A stretch of DNA of 64,000 nucleotides from Occultella gossypii (GCF_019947135.1 NZ_JAGSHT010000008.1:1-64000), one strand, 5' to 3'. Positions 42,704-52,119 are shown, counted from the first letter of the stretch. A program made the numbers and translations. Notes: generated by a model from the letters alone, not told the origin.

Positions 42704-43556
42704 CGGCGGTCTCCTTCTCCAGGTACCCGGCGAGCGAGTACGCGTCGTGGTGCTCCACCAGCAGCTGGGTGTAGGGGTGCTGGGGGTTCGCAAGGACCTG
42801 CGTCGTCGGCCCGGACTCGACGACCTCGCCGTTGCGCATCACGAGCAGGTTCTCCGTGCTTCGGGCCACCACGGCGAGGTCGTGCGAGACCAGCACCAGG
42901 GCCAGTCCCGCCCGGGCGCGGACCGTGTCGAACAGGTCGAGCACGTCCGCCTGGACGGTCACGTCGAGGGCCGTCGTGGCCTCGTCCGCGATGAGCAGCT
43001 CGGGACCGAGGCAGATGGCGATCGCGAGCAGGACCCGTTGCAGCATCCCGCCGGAGAGTTCGTGCGGGTACTGGGTCAGAACCAGGTCCACCCGGTGCAG
43101 CCCCAGGGACTCGAGCAGTTCGGCGGCCCGTTCCCTGGCTGCGGACCGCGTCAGCCCGCCGCGCACCCGGAGCACCTCGGTGAGTTGCTTGCCGACGGCG
43201 ATCGAGGGGTTCAGGTAGGAGGCCGGGTCCTGGAACACTGCGCCGATGCGGGAGCCCCGCACCTGCTCCCACTCCTTGCGTCGCAGGGTGCGAAGGTCGA
43301 GACCGTCGAAGCCGACACTCCCGCTGGTCACTGAGATCCCGTGGGGCAGCAGCCCGAGCAGCGCCCGGGTGGTGAGGGTCTTGCCGGAACCGGACTCCCC
43401 GACGATCCCGAGCGAGCCACCCCGGGCGAGGCCGAACGACACCCCGGCGACGAGGTCGCGGCCGTCCGGGGCCGCGATCCACAGGTCCTCGACCTGGACC
43501 AGGTCGGTGTTCGCCGTCGCAGGGACGGTCGCGCCGATGCTGGCGTCAGCGGACAT
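42696..43556 (-). CDS. ABC transporter ATPase (DppD-like)
   Basis: The 286-residue protein has Walker A GESGSGKTLTTRAL, signature LSGGMLQRVLLAIAI, Walker B LLIADEATTALD and QHPYTQLLVE. The Q loop is AVFQDPASYLNP. It overlaps the permease gene upstream by 11 bases and the second ATPase downstream by 8. Forms the heterodimeric ATPase of the transporter. Confidence 0.92.
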   Translation of the reverse strand: MSADASIGATVPATANTDLVQVEDLWIAAPDGRDLVAGVSFGLARGGSLGIVGESGSGKTLTTRALLGLLPHGISVTSGSVGFDGLDLRTLRRKEWEQVRGSRIGAVFQDPASYLNPSIAVGKQLTEVLRVRGGLTRSAARERAAELLESLGLHRVDLVLTQYPHELSGGMLQRVLLAIAICLGPELLIADEATTALDVTVQADVLDLFDTVRARAGLALVLVSHDLAVVARSTENLLVMRNGEVVESGPTTQVLANPQHPYTQLLVEHHDAYSLAGYLEKETADV

Positions 43557-44415
43557 CGGCCACCTCCCGCTTGAGTGGGTTGCGCAGGGCCTCGGCCGCG
43601 CGGCCGGCGTCCCCGCTGGCGTCGCGGATCGCGTCGGCGAGCAGGTTCAGGGCCGCGACCGTGCCCATGATCGCCAGCGCCGGGGCCACCGGGCCGAACG
43701 GACGCTGGGTGAGGTAGCCGAGGTCGCTGGCGAGCATGCCACCCCAGGTGGGCTCCGGCGGCTGGATCCCGATGCCGAGGAACGTCAGCGAGGAGACCAC
43801 GAGCAGGCCGCCGGCGGCGAGGTTCGCCGTGGTGACGACGACGGCGGGCAGCACCTTGGGCCAGATGTGTACCGCCAGCACGTGCCACCAGGGCGCGCCG
43901 AGCAGGGTCGCCGCCTCGACGTACTGCGCGCCGGCGTGGCTGAGGGCCGCGGCCCGGATGATCCGGAAGTAGACCGGGGCGATGAGTATCCCGACGGCCA
44001 CCATCGCCTGGAACAGGCCGTTGCCGAACAGGCCGGCGACGGCGATCGCGAAGATGATGAACGGCAGTGCCAAGAACGCGTCCGCGACCCGCAGGCTGGT
44101 CCAGGTCGCGACCTTGCCGCTGAACGCACTGAGCATGCCCGGCACGATCCCGAGCACGGCGCCGATCACGACGGCGGTCAGCGCGGCGAACACCGAGACC
44201 CGGGTGCCCGCGATGAGCCGGGAGAGCACGTCCCGGCCCAGGTAGTCGGTGCCGAGCCAGTGCGCGGCACTGGAGCCCTGCAGCACGGCACCGGTGTCCT
44301 GCGCCAGCGGGTCCTGCGGGGCGAACAGGTCACCGGTGATGACGAGAAGGAGGACGAGGCCGAGGAACGCCACGGCCACCTGGGCGGTTCGCGCCCGCAG
44401 CGCCCGGCGGATCAT
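43546..44415 (-). CDS. ABC transporter permease (DppC-like)
   Basis: The 289-residue membrane protein has the N-terminal DppC pattern LFAPQDPLAQDTGAVLQGSS and HWLGTDYLGRDVLSRLIAGTR, then five helices and the EAA-like loop EAATLLGAPWWHVLAVHIWP. Start ATG 44415 overlaps the DppB-like stop (ATGA). Confidence 0.92.
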   Translation of the reverse strand: MIRRALRARTAQVAVAFLGLVLLLVITGDLFAPQDPLAQDTGAVLQGSSAAHWLGTDYLGRDVLSRLIAGTRVSVFAALTAVVIGAVLGIVPGMLSAFSGKVATWTSLRVADAFLALPFIIFAIAVAGLFGNGLFQAMVAVGILIAPVYFRIIRAAALSHAGAQYVEAATLLGAPWWHVLAVHIWPKVLPAVVVTTANLAAGGLLVVSSLTFLGIGIQPPEPTWGGMLASDLGYLTQRPFGPVAPALAIMGTVAALNLLADAIRDASGDAGRAAEALRNPLKREVADVR

Positions 44416-45461
44416 GCCGCACGCCCCGAGGCGGGCAGCAGCCGGGCCAGCACCACGTTCACCACGAGCGAGGAGACCAGCACGAGCAGCACGGCCACCA
44501 GGAGCGCACCCTGGATCACCGGCACGTCCCCGCGCAGGGCCGCGTCCCGGGTGAGTTGCCCGATGCCGGGCATCTGGAAGACCGCCTCGGTGATGACGGC
44601 GCCCCCGACCAGCCGCGGGATGTGCAGACCGACGACCGCGATCGCCGGGGCAGCCCCGTTGCGCAGGGCGTGCACGAGCACCACCCGGCGCCACGGCAGG
44701 CCGCGCACCTGGGCACCGAGGACGTAGTTCTCGTCGAGCGAGCCGACCAGACCGGTGCGCAACTGCCGGGCCAGGTCCGCGGACGCGTCGAGGCCGAGGG
44801 CGAACGCAGGCAGCACCAGGAACGAGGCCCAGAGGCCGATGCCTGCTGAGATCGGCACGTAGCCGCCGGTCGGGAACACCGGGATGAGCACCGCGAACAC
44901 GATGATGAGGCCGATGCCGGCCACGAACGCCGGCACAGTGGTGATCGCCGCGGACACGGCGGTGATCGCCCGGTCGACGAACCGGCCCCGGTTCAGCGCC
45001 GCGACGATGCCGCCGCCGGCGCCGAGAACCAGCGCGATCGCCAGGGCGAGCCCGGCCACGGACAGGCTGACCGGGAGACGCTCGACGATCGAGTCGGCGA
45101 CCGGGATGTTCGTGAACCACGAGGAGCCGAGGTCGCCGTGCAGCGCGTTCCAGACCCAGCTGCCGTACTGGGAGTAGAACGGCCGGTCCAGCCCGAACTC
45201 GTGGCGCATCCGCTCCACGTCGGCGGGGGTGGCGACCTCACCGAGCACCGCCGCCGCCGGGTCCTGGTCGCTGAACGCACCGAGCGCGAACGTGATCAGG
45301 GTGGTCAGGAACAGCACCGGGACCGCGATGGCCAGGCCCTTGCCGAGCGCGATCAGGACACCGCGCGCCGGGGAGTGCGGGGCGAGGTCGGCGACCTCGT
45401 CGAGAGGGGCGAGCACTTCCTCGGCCGGGGCCTGCACCTCGGGGGTCGCGACCGCCGTCAT
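44412..45461 (-). CDS. ABC transporter permease (DppB-like)
   Basis: The 349-residue protein has an N-terminal helix, an extracellular loop containing MRHEFGLDRPFYSQYGSWVW, and the EAA loop YVLGAQVRGLPWRRVVLVHALRN. Start ATG 45461 overlaps the binding-protein stop (ATGA); a GTG nine bases earlier is possible. N-terminal 35 residues are unusually long and acidic for the family. Confidence 0.92.
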   Translation of the reverse strand: MTAVATPEVQAPAEEVLAPLDEVADLAPHSPARGVLIALGKGLAIAVPVLFLTTLITFALGAFSDQDPAAAVLGEVATPADVERMRHEFGLDRPFYSQYGSWVWNALHGDLGSSWFTNIPVADSIVERLPVSLSVAGLALAIALVLGAGGGIVAALNRGRFVDRAITAVSAAITTVPAFVAGIGLIIVFAVLIPVFPTGGYVPISAGIGLWASFLVLPAFALGLDASADLARQLRTGLVGSLDENYVLGAQVRGLPWRRVVLVHALRNGAAPAIAVVGLHIPRLVGGAVITEAVFQMPGIGQLTRDAALRGDVPVIQGALLVAVLLVLVSSLVVNVVLARLLPASGRAA

Positions 45462-46987
45462 TCGACCCACACGCCTTCGAATCGCACCGTGCCGATCTGG
45501 TGCTGCCAGTCGTGCACGTTGTCGCCGTGGACGTACAGCCGCGGCCAGGTGAACAGGAACGTGTTCGGCATCGTGGTCACGGCCGTGTGCACGGCCGTCT
45601 GCAGTGTCTCGGCGTAGGCGGGGTCGTCCAGCGGGACCTGGCGGGCCGCGTCGATCGCGGCGTCGAGCTCGGGCGGGCTGTTGCGGCCGAGGTTCATCAG
45701 GCCCTCCGGGCCGAACAACACCTCGAGGGCCTGCAGCGGCGACTCCCGTCCGGAGAAGCTGTCCAGGTAGAGCGGGTACTGGCGGGAGATGTAGTTGCTC
45801 ACGCCGGGCGTGGCCACCTCGATGGTGATGGTGATGCCGGCCTCGGCGACCTGCGCCTGGATCTGCTCGGCAAGTGCCTGGTCGGCGGCGCTACCGATGG
45901 TCAGCGTCAGGTCGATGCCGTCCGGGTGTCCGGCCTCGGTCAACAGGTCGGCGGCCGTGTCGGGGTCGTAGGCGTACAGATCGTCCAGGGACTCGTCGTA
46001 GGCGAGGTAGCCCTCCGGGAACGGCTGCCAGTTCGGCTCCCCGTGGCCGAAGTACGCGACGTCGACGAGGGCCTGGCGGTCGATCGCGTGGCTCAGCGCC
46101 TGGAGCACGAGCGGGTTGTCGTAAGGGGCGACCGTGTTGTTCACGTCCAGGGTGCGCACGGTGAACACGCGCTGCTCCTCGACCGTCAGTTGCGCCGCCT
46201 CGGCGGCGGCGACCTGCGCGGGCGGCACCACGGCGATGTCGAACTGACCGGAGGTGAGCCCGGCGACCGCGACCGTCGGGTCGGGCGGCGGCTTGAGCTC
46301 CACCCCGCCGAGCAGGATGTTCTCGGCGTTCCAGTAGTCGGCGTTGCGCTCGAAGACGGCGCGTGAGTCCGGCACGTACTCGGTGAGGACGAACGGGCCC
46401 GACCCGACCGGGGCGATGGCGAGGGCATCGACGTCGGCGGCGGCCGCCGTCGGGCTCACGAGCATGCCGGTCTTTCCGGACATCAGCAGCGGGATCTGGT
46501 AGTCGGGCTGGTCCAGTTGGAAGGTGACGTTCAGCTCGTCGACCACGGTGACGCCCGTGATCACGGCGAGCTGCGCGGCGATCGTGGAGTTCGACTGGGT
46601 CTGACCACGCTCGATGTTCGCCCTGACCGCCTCGGCGTCCACCGGGGTGCCGTCGCTGAACGTCAGGTCGGGGCGGAGGGTGAAGGTGATCTGGTCACCG
46701 GCCTCGTTGTAGGACCAGGACTCGGCCAGCCCGGGACGGGCGTCGCCGTCGTCCTCCTGCTGCACGAGCGCGTCGTAGGCGAGCGCGAGGGCGTGCACGT
46801 CCTGGCCGGCGGTCGAGGCGACCGGGTCCCAGGACGTCGGCAGGTGCCAGCCCCAGATGAGCGTGCCGTCCGGGTCCGGGGTGCCGTCGGAGGAGCTGTT
46901 CCCGCCGGCGCCGCCGGAGCAGGCCGCCAGGAGGGCGAGCAGGAGCAGGGGTATGAGCGCGCGTACGGGGCGTCTGCGTGAAGTCAT
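45458..46987 (-). CDS. ABC transporter substrate-binding lipoprotein, family 5
   Basis: The 509-residue protein has a lipoprotein signal (LLLLALLAACSGG, lipid-modified Cys23) and the DppA/OppA-type binding fold (LIWGWHLPTSWDPVAS, LAESWSYNEAGDQITFTLRPDL, DGTPVDAEAVRANIERG). It delivers the substrate to the permease pair downstream. The family covers peptides, nickel and many small organics; the operon's two SsuD-like enzymes make an organosulfur compound plausible. Start ATG 46987; the open frame continues far upstream through the leader region. Confidence 0.9.
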   Translation of the reverse strand: MTSRRRPVRALIPLLLLALLAACSGGAGGNSSSDGTPDPDGTLIWGWHLPTSWDPVASTAGQDVHALALAYDALVQQEDDGDARPGLAESWSYNEAGDQITFTLRPDLTFSDGTPVDAEAVRANIERGQTQSNSTIAAQLAVITGVTVVDELNVTFQLDQPDYQIPLLMSGKTGMLVSPTAAAADVDALAIAPVGSGPFVLTEYVPDSRAVFERNADYWNAENILLGGVELKPPPDPTVAVAGLTSGQFDIAVVPPAQVAAAEAAQLTVEEQRVFTVRTLDVNNTVAPYDNPLVLQALSHAIDRQALVDVAYFGHGEPNWQPFPEGYLAYDESLDDLYAYDPDTAADLLTEAGHPDGIDLTLTIGSAADQALAEQIQAQVAEAGITITIEVATPGVSNYISRQYPLYLDSFSGRESPLQALEVLFGPEGLMNLGRNSPPELDAAIDAARQVPLDDPAYAETLQTAVHTAVTTMPNTFLFTWPRLYVHGDNVHDWQHQIGTVRFEGVWVE

Positions 46988-47141
46988 GGGGCGTCCTGTG
47001 TGGTGCGGAGGGAGGTGTGCGGGGGCACGGTGGGCGGATGGCCGGTGGCTCACCGGCAGCGGCGTCAGGTCGGCAACCGAGGGGGCCTGGGTCGGCCTGG
47101 TCGGACCGCAGGGGCGGGCACGTGTGCCCGGCGGGTCGGCG

Positions 47142-47255
47142 TCAGGGCCGACAGCAGGACATTCGGGCGCGCCCGCAGGGACACTCCCGACACCGCATCC
47201 GGGCAGCCCGGGGCCCACGCCGCGTGGCGGGCCGGTTCTGGGTGCTCCGAGTCAT
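47142..47255 (-). CDS. Cys-rich short upstream ORF (candidate leader peptide)
   Basis: This 37-codon ORF starts at ATG 47255 and ends at TGA 47142. Its last 18 codons begin with an internal ATG and encode MRCRECPCGRARMSCCRP, with five cysteines, two of them adjacent near the end. It lies 155 bases upstream of the substrate-binding protein of a probable organosulfur operon. Cys-rich leaders before sulfur-uptake genes are common in actinobacteria. No clear -10 or ribosome binding site was found, so this is less certain than the leader at 33.4 kb; the GC-rich code can give Cys by chance. Confidence 0.4.
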   Translation of the reverse strand: MTRSTQNRPATRRGPRAARMRCRECPCGRARMSCCRP

Positions 47256-47311
47256 GACGTCGATGCTCGCAGGGGCCCATCGCCGGCGTCCAACAACGAT
47301 TCGCCGACCAG

Positions 47312-47332
47312 CCGATAGCGGATTCTTATCGG
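47312..47332. promoter_or_regulatory. LysR-type dyad (T-N11-A)
   Basis: CCGATA at 47312-47317 and TATCGG at 47327-47332 form a perfect inverted repeat with a 9-base spacer, giving ATA-N9-TAT, the classical LysR T-N11-A pattern. It is AT-rich relative to its surroundings and lies upstream of the transporter operon leader. The LysR gene at the other end of the operon is the likely ligand. Confidence 0.5.
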
Positions 47333-47340
47333 TAGCGGAC

Positions 47341-47398
47341 GTCCAACGAGAACACCACCCGGCCCCGGCGGTTCCGCCGGGATCGGGTGGTGTTGGAC
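47341..47398 (-). terminator. clpX terminator
   Basis: A strong composite hairpin: CCGGCGG-TT-CCGCCGG in the centre, CACCACCCG with CGGGTGGTG outside it, and GTCCA with TGGAC at the base, with small internal loops. It lies 30 bases past the clpX stop on the minus strand and upstream of the transporter operon, which it insulates. Confidence 0.7.
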
Positions 47399-47427
47399 CG
47401 CTACCGCGGCGTCATCGTCGGGTGCGC

Positions 47428-48711
47428 TCAGGCGCTCTTCTCGCGGGGTGTCCGCTTGGACCGGGGCGCCTCACGGGGCACCAGGGTCGGGTTCACGTTC
47501 TCGAGCACGACCTCACGGGTGATCACGACGCGGGCGATGTCCTCACGGCTGGGCACGTCGAACATCACCGACTGGAGCACCTCCTCCATGATGGCCCGCA
47601 GGCCACGGGCGCCGGTGCCGCGCAGGATCGCCTGGTCCGCGACCGCCTCGATCGCGTCCGGGGTGAACTCGAGCTCGACGCCGTCCATCTCGAACATCCG
47701 CTGGTACTGCCTGATCAGCGCGTTCTTCGGCTCGGTGAGGATCTGCGCCAGGGCGGGGCTGTCGAGCGGGGAGACGGTGCTGATCACCGGTACCCGGCCG
47801 ATGAACTCGGGGATCAGCCCGAACTTCAGCAGGTCCTCCGGCATGACGTCGTCGATCACGTCGACGTCGTCGGCGCTGTGCAGCGGGGCGCCGAAACCGA
47901 TGCCGCGGCGGCCGGCCCGGGCGGAGATGATCTCGTCGAGACCCGCGAACGCCCCGGCCACGATGAACAGGACGTTGGTGGTGTCGATCGTGATGAATTC
48001 CTGGTGCGGGTGCTTGCGCCCGCCCTGCGGTGGCACCGACGCCTGCGTGCCCTCGAGGATCTTCAGCAGGGCCTGCTGCACACCCTCGCCGGAGACGTCC
48101 CGGGTGATCGAGGGGTTCTCGCTCTTGCGGGCGATCTTGTCGATCTCGTCGATGTAGATGATCCCGGTCTCGGCCTTCTTCACGTCGAAGTCGGCCGCCT
48201 GGATCAGCTTGAGCAGAATGTTCTCGACGTCCTCGCCCACGTAGCCGGCCTCCGTCAGCGCGGTGGCGTCGGCGATCGCGAACGGCACGTTCAGCATCTT
48301 CGCGAGGGTCTGGGCGAGATAGGTCTTGCCGCAGCCCGTCGGGCCGATGAGCAGGATGTTGGACTTGGCGAGTTCCACGTCGGCGTCGTCGCCGGTGCTG
48401 GAGGCCGCGGACGGGCCGGCCTGGACCCGCTTGTAGTGGTTGTAGACGGCCACGGCGAGCGACTTCTTGGCGCTCTCCTGGCCGATGATGTACTGCTCGA
48501 GGAACTCGAAGATGTCCCGCGGCTTCGGCAGGTCCACCAGGCCGAGTTCGTTCGCCTCGGCGAGCTCCTCCTCGATGATCTCGTTGCAGAGGTCGATGCA
48601 CTCGTCGCAGATGTACACGCCGGGGCCGGCGATCAGCTTGATGACCTGCTTCTGACTCTTTCCGCAGAACGAGCACTTCAACAGGTCGGCGCCCTCTCCT
48701 ATCCGAGCCAT
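47428..48711 (-). CDS. clpX: ATP-dependent Clp protease ATP-binding subunit ClpX
   Basis: AAA+ unfoldase that feeds substrates to ClpP. The 427-residue protein has the N-terminal zinc-binding domain (Cys13, Cys16, Cys35, Cys38), Walker A GPTGCGKT at 123-130, Walker B IIYIDEID near 184-191, the IGF loop that docks on ClpP (GIGFGAP) and sensor 2 [14 protein letters not shown]. Start ATG 48711 after GGAGAGGTGAGG. Separated from clpP2 by a strong terminator, so it has its own promoter. Confidence 0.97.
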   Translation of the reverse strand: MARIGEGADLLKCSFCGKSQKQVIKLIAGPGVYICDECIDLCNEIIEEELAEANELGLVDLPKPRDIFEFLEQYIIGQESAKKSLAVAVYNHYKRVQAGPSAASSTGDDADVELAKSNILLIGPTGCGKTYLAQTLAKMLNVPFAIADATALTEAGYVGEDVENILLKLIQAADFDVKKAETGIIYIDEIDKIARKSENPSITRDVSGEGVQQALLKILEGTQASVPPQGGRKHPHQEFITIDTTNVLFIVAGAFAGLDEIISARAGRRGIGFGAPLHSADDVDVIDDVMPEDLLKFGLIPEFIGRVPVISTVSPLDSPALAQILTEPKNALIRQYQRMFEMDGVELEFTPDAIEAVADQAILRGTGARGLRAIMEEVLQSVMFDVPSREDIARVVITREVVLENVNPTLVPREAPRSKRTPREKSA

Positions 48712-48835
48712 GCGCCTCACCTCTCCGATCTGCTGGTCAACCTGGCCGCCCGGCGATCCGCCGTCGATCCATTGTGCGTCATCGATCCTCGACAACAACC
48801 ATTTCACACTACGTGCGCCACGTCTTTTGTTGCAC

Positions 48836-48873
48836 GAACGGCCCGCCGCGTGTCGTCACGCGTCGGGCCGTTC
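48836..48873 (-). terminator. terminator of the tig-clpP1-clpP2 unit
   Basis: GAACGGCCCG pairs with CGGGCCGTTC and, after one mismatch, CGCGTG pairs with CACGCG around TCGT: 16 pairs in all. It begins 20 bases after the clpP2 stop and separates it from clpX. Confidence 0.75.
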
Positions 48874-48892
48874 GGCGGTCAGTCCGTCCGGG

Positions 48893-49567
48893 TCACTTGC
48901 CGGCCGGCAGCTGCGGAGCCTTGCGACTCTCCAGCACCTGGTCGACCAGGCCGTACTCGAGTGCGCCCGCGGCGGAGAGGATCTTGTCCCGCTCGATGTC
49001 CCTGCGGACGTCCTCCACCGGCTTGCCGGAGTGCATGGCCAGGGTGTCCTCGAGCCACTCGCGCATGCGGAGCACCTCGGCCGCGTGGATCTCGATGTCC
49101 GAGGCCTGCGCGTAGCCGCCACCCTCGAGGGAGGGCTGGTGGATCAGCACGCGGGCGTTCGGCAGCGCGAGCCGCTTGCCGGGCGAACCGGCGGCGAGGA
49201 GTACGGCGGCCGCGGAGGCAGCCTGCCCGAGGCAGACCGTCTGGATCTGCGGCTTGATGTACTGCATCGTGTCGTAGATCGCCGTCATCGCGGTGAACGA
49301 GCCACCCGGTGAGTTGATGTACAGGGTGATCAGGCCGTCCGGGTCCTGGCTCTCCAGGACGAGGAGCTGGGCCATGATGTCGTCCGCCGACGCGTCGTCG
49401 ACCTGCACGCCGAGGAAGATGATGCGGTCCTCGAACAGTTTGGTGTACGGGTCCTGCCGTTTGAAGCCGTACGCGGTCCGCTCCTCGAACTGCGGGAGCA
49501 CGTAGCGGGACGTGGGCGCGGGCAGGGCCCGGCCGCCGAAGTTCGCCGCCTGCTGGGAAAGGTTCAC
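48893..49567 (-). CDS. clpP2: ATP-dependent Clp protease proteolytic subunit 2
   Basis: Serine protease of the ClpP family, 224 residues from GTG 49567 (AGGAGA upstream). Catalytic residues are Ser118 in GQAASAA, His143 in LIHQPS and Asp194 in ERDKI. It has a longer N-terminal segment than ClpP1. In actinobacteria ClpP1 and ClpP2 form mixed tetradecamers. Directly downstream of clpP1, gap 34 bases. Confidence 0.95.
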   Translation of the reverse strand: MNLSQQAANFGGRALPAPTSRYVLPQFEERTAYGFKRQDPYTKLFEDRIIFLGVQVDDASADDIMAQLLVLESQDPDGLITLYINSPGGSFTAMTAIYDTMQYIKPQIQTVCLGQAASAAAVLLAAGSPGKRLALPNARVLIHQPSLEGGGYAQASDIEIHAAEVLRMREWLEDTLAMHSGKPVEDVRRDIERDKILSAAGALEYGLVDQVLESRKAPQLPAGK

Positions 49568-49601
49568 AAGTGTTCTCCTACGAATCGATGATCGGCGGGC
49601 G

Positions 49602-50219
49602 TCAGTCGGTGGTCCCGCCACCACCGGTGACGGACGCGGCATCGGTGACGACGTGGTCGATGAAGCCGTACTCGAGGGCCTGCGCCGCGGTGAACCAGCG
49701 GTCGCGGTCGGCGTCGCGGTCGATCTCCTCGACGGTCTTGCCGGTCTGCTCGGCGGTCAGTTCGGCCATGACCTTCTTCATGTGGAGGATCAGCTCGGCG
49801 TTGATCTTGATGTCCGTCGCCGTTCCGCCGATGCCGCCGGAGGGCTGGTGCATCATCACGCGGGCGTGTGGGGTCGCGTAGCGCTTGCCCTTGGTGCCCG
49901 AGGCGAGGAGGAACTGCCCCATCGACGCGGCCATACCCATCGCCACGGTGGCGACGTCCGGCTGCACATACTGCATGGTGTCGTAGATCGCCATGCCCGC
50001 GGTGACCGAGCCACCTGGGGAGTTGATGTAGAGCCAGATGTCCTTCTCGGGGTCCTCCGCCGCGAGCAGCAGCATCTGCGCGCAGATCTGGTTCGCGTTC
50101 TCGTCGCGGACCTCGGATCCGAGCCAGATGATCCGCTCCTTGAGGAGGCGGTTGAAGATGTGGTCGCCCAGACCCAGTCCCGGCTGGTCCGACTGTGCGG
50201 CCTTGGGAATCTCGCTCAC
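49602..50219 (-). CDS. clpP1: ATP-dependent Clp protease proteolytic subunit 1
   Basis: 205 residues from GTG 50219, preceded by AGGAGC. Catalytic Ser99 in GMAASMG, His124 in MMHQPSGG and Asp173 in DRDRW. Partner of ClpP2 and ClpX. Because of the duplication in tig, the extended trigger-factor frame now ends on this start codon (GTGA overlap), which would not be the case in the ancestral gene. Confidence 0.95.
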   Translation of the reverse strand: MSEIPKAAQSDQPGLGLGDHIFNRLLKERIIWLGSEVRDENANQICAQMLLLAAEDPEKDIWLYINSPGGSVTAGMAIYDTMQYVQPDVATVAMGMAASMGQFLLASGTKGKRYATPHARVMMHQPSGGIGGTATDIKINAELILHMKKVMAELTAEQTGKTVEEIDRDADRDRWFTAAQALEYGFIDHVVTDAASVTGGGGTTD

Positions 50220-51940
50220 GGTTCGTGCTCCTGATCGTCGGTTGTTGTCCCTGCGCATGACACTAACGCCGAGTGCGGTCGGTATCTGCCCGCAGATCGC
50301 TGGTTTCGCTGTTGGCGCACGCCCGGCCCGGCGGGGGACGGCGGAGGTCCCGCACCCAATGGGTGCGGGACCTCCTGCGCGGCGGGTGAGGTGAGGCTCA
50401 GGCCTTCGCGTCGTCGGCCTCGTCGGCGTCCCTTCGCGTCGTCGGCCTCGTCGGCGTCCTCGGCCGAGTCGGCGCTGTCCGCGGAGTCGGCCGACTCTGC
50501 ACTGTCGGCAGACTCTGCGCTGTCGGCAGACTCTGCGCTGTCGGCGGACTCGAGGTCGTCGACGTCGACCTCGACGGTCTCGATGCCACCGGCTTCGACG
50601 GCCCCGTCCGCAGCGGCCTGCGCGGCGGCGACGGCGGCCTGGACGGCGTCCTCCTCGTCGGAGCCGATGTAGTCGGTCAGGTCGACCTCCGCACCGGCGC
50701 CGTCGACGACCTTCACCTGGCGCAGCGCGACCGCGAGCGACTTGTTCCGGGACAACTCGGCCACGAACGTCGGGATCTGCCCGTTGGAGTCCGCCTGCTG
50801 GATGAACTCGTTCGGGTCCGTCCCGTACTGCTGGGCGGTCCGGAGCAGGAACTCGATGAGCTCGTTCTGGCCGACCTTCACGTCGACCTTCTCGGCGAGG
50901 GTGTCGAGCAGGAGCTGACGGCGGAGCGTGTCCGTGGCCTCGACGCGCACCTCCTCGCGGTGGGTGTCGTCCTCGAGCCGGCCCTCGTTCTCGAGGTGAC
51001 GGTGGATCTCGTCCTCGATCACACCGTTGGGCAGCGGGAAGTCGGTGTTCGCGAGCAGGTGCTCGAGCAGCTGGTCGCGGGCCTGCACTGCGCGGTTGTT
51101 GGACTTGGCGTCGGCGACCTGCTCGCGCAGGTTCGCGCGCAGCTCGTCCACGGTGTCGAACTCGGACGCGGTCTGGGCGAAGTCGTCGTCAACCTCCGGC
51201 AGCTCCTGCTCCTTGACGGCGGTCGGGGTCACGGTGACCTCGGCCTCCTCGCCGGAGCGCTCGCCACCGGCCAGCGGCGCGGTGAACGTGGTGGTCTCCC
51301 CCGCCGTCAGGCCGGTCAGTGCCTCGTCGAGGCCCTCGAGCATGTTGCCCGAGCCGATCTCGTAGGAGACGCCGGAGACCGAGTCGATCTCCTCGTCGCC
51401 GATGGTGGCCCGCAGGTCGATCGTGGCGAAGTCACCGGTCTTGGCGGCGCGGTCCACGGAGACCAGGGTCGCGAAACGCTGACGCAGCGTGGTCAGGCGC
51501 TCCTCGACGTCGGAGTCGGTGACCTCAGCGTCCTCGACCGTGAGGGTCACGCCGTCGAGCTCCGGCAGGACGATCTCAGGGCGGATGTCCACCTCGGCGG
51601 TGAAGACCAGTGCGTCCTCGTCCGCACCGTCGGTGGCGACGCCCGGCACGGAGGTCACCTCGATGCTCGGCTGGCCCAGCGGACGCACCTCGGCCTCGGT
51701 GACGGCCTGGCGGTACAGGCCCGGGAGCGCGTCGTTGACGGCGTGCTCGACGACGGCACCACGGCCGACCCGCTGGTCGATGATGCGTGGCGGCACCTTG
51801 CCCTTACGGAAGCCGGGGATGTTCACCTGCTCGGCGATGTGGGAGTAGGCGTGGTCCATGCTCGGCTTGAGTTCCTCCGGCGTGACCTCAACGGTCAGCT
51901 TGACCCGGGTCGGCTCGAGGTTCTCGACGGCGCTCTTCAC
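50216..51940 (-). CDS. tig: trigger factor with frameshifted C-terminal tail
   Basis: Ribosome-bound chaperone. From GTG 51940 (GGAGAA seven bases upstream) the protein has the ribosome-binding loop GFRKGKVP at 43-50, the FKBP-like domain about 150-240 and the C-terminal chaperone arms. The tail is acidic with SADSAE repeats. A 28-bp tandem duplication at 50403-50458 shifts the frame: after DDAK the ancestral frame would read Ala-stop at 50398, but here it continues for about 60 Arg/Pro-rich codons through the gene's own terminator and stops at 50216. A mutation, or an assembly artefact. Confidence 0.9.
   Translation of the reverse strand: MKSAVENLEPTRVKLTVEVTPEELKPSMDHAYSHIAEQVNIPGFRKGKVPPRIIDQRVGRGAVVEHAVNDALPGLYRQAVTEAEVRPLGQPSIEVTSVPGVATDGADEDALVFTAEVDIRPEIVLPELDGVTLTVEDAEVTDSDVEERLTTLRQRFATLVSVDRAAKTGDFATIDLRATIGDEEIDSVSGVSYEIGSGNMLEGLDEALTGLTAGETTTFTAPLAGGERSGEEAEVTVTPTAVKEQELPEVDDDFAQTASEFDTVDELRANLREQVADAKSNNRAVQARDQLLEHLLANTDFPLPNGVIEDEIHRHLENEGRLEDDTHREEVRVEATDTLRRQLLLDTLAEKVDVKVGQNELIEFLLRTAQQYGTDPNEFIQQADSNGQIPTFVAELSRNKSLAVALRQVKVVDGAGAEVDLTDYIGSDEEDAVQAAVAAAQAAADGAVEAGGIETVEVDVDDLESADSAESADSAESADSAESADSADSADSAEDADEADDAKGRRRGRRREGLSLTSPAAQEVPHPLGAGPPPSPAGPGVRQQRNQRSAGRYRPHSALVSCAGTTTDDQEHEP
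50343..50375 (-). terminator. tig terminator hairpin
   Basis: A perfect 15-bp stem around AAT (50343-50357 with 50361-50375), 23 bases past the ancestral tig stop. In the present sequence the frameshifted tig frame reads through it. It separates tig from clpP1. Confidence 0.75.
50403..50458. repeat. 28-bp tandem duplication in the tig tail
   Basis: Bases 50403-50430 and 50431-50458 are identical. Since 28 is not a multiple of three, the second copy shifts the tig frame. Removing one copy restores an ending of [10 protein letters not shown] and a stop at the normal position before the terminator. Confidence 0.9.
50493..50546. repeat. three 18-bp tandem repeats encoding SADSAE
   Basis: Three nearly identical 18-base units (50493-50510, 50511-50528, 50529-50546) encode the acidic Ser-Ala-Asp/Glu tail of trigger factor. 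Being a multiple of three they change length without frameshift. The neighbouring 28-bp duplication suggests slippage in this area. Confidence 0.85.
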
Positions 51941-52119
51941 TACGTGTTCTCCACTCATGGGTGTCTGTCGGGCAGGTCGCGCGAACGCACTCGGCGGCGT
52001 CGCCACCTCTTCGTTCGTCATTGGCGTCCGCAGACACGTGAGGGCACGGCGAAGCGAACAGCGGCCCCCAGTCTACCCCGCCCGCGGGCCACGTCCGGCG
52101 GGCCGATCTCGGCCCCGGA

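Larger units (their letters stand above)
46988..47340 (-). promoter_or_regulatory. long 5' region of the transporter operon
   Basis: About 350 bases separate the clpX terminator from the binding-protein start. No conserved protein is encoded. The stretch holds a LysR-type dyad at 47312-47332, then a Cys-rich 37-codon ORF (47142-47255), then about 150 bases of GC-rich sequence before the ATG. The length and content suggest a regulated leader. Confidence 0.4.

Noticed and set aside
50220-50340. ClgR box before clpP1
   Set aside because: CGCTGGTTTCGCTG is present but lacks the inverted GCG half needed for the known consensus.
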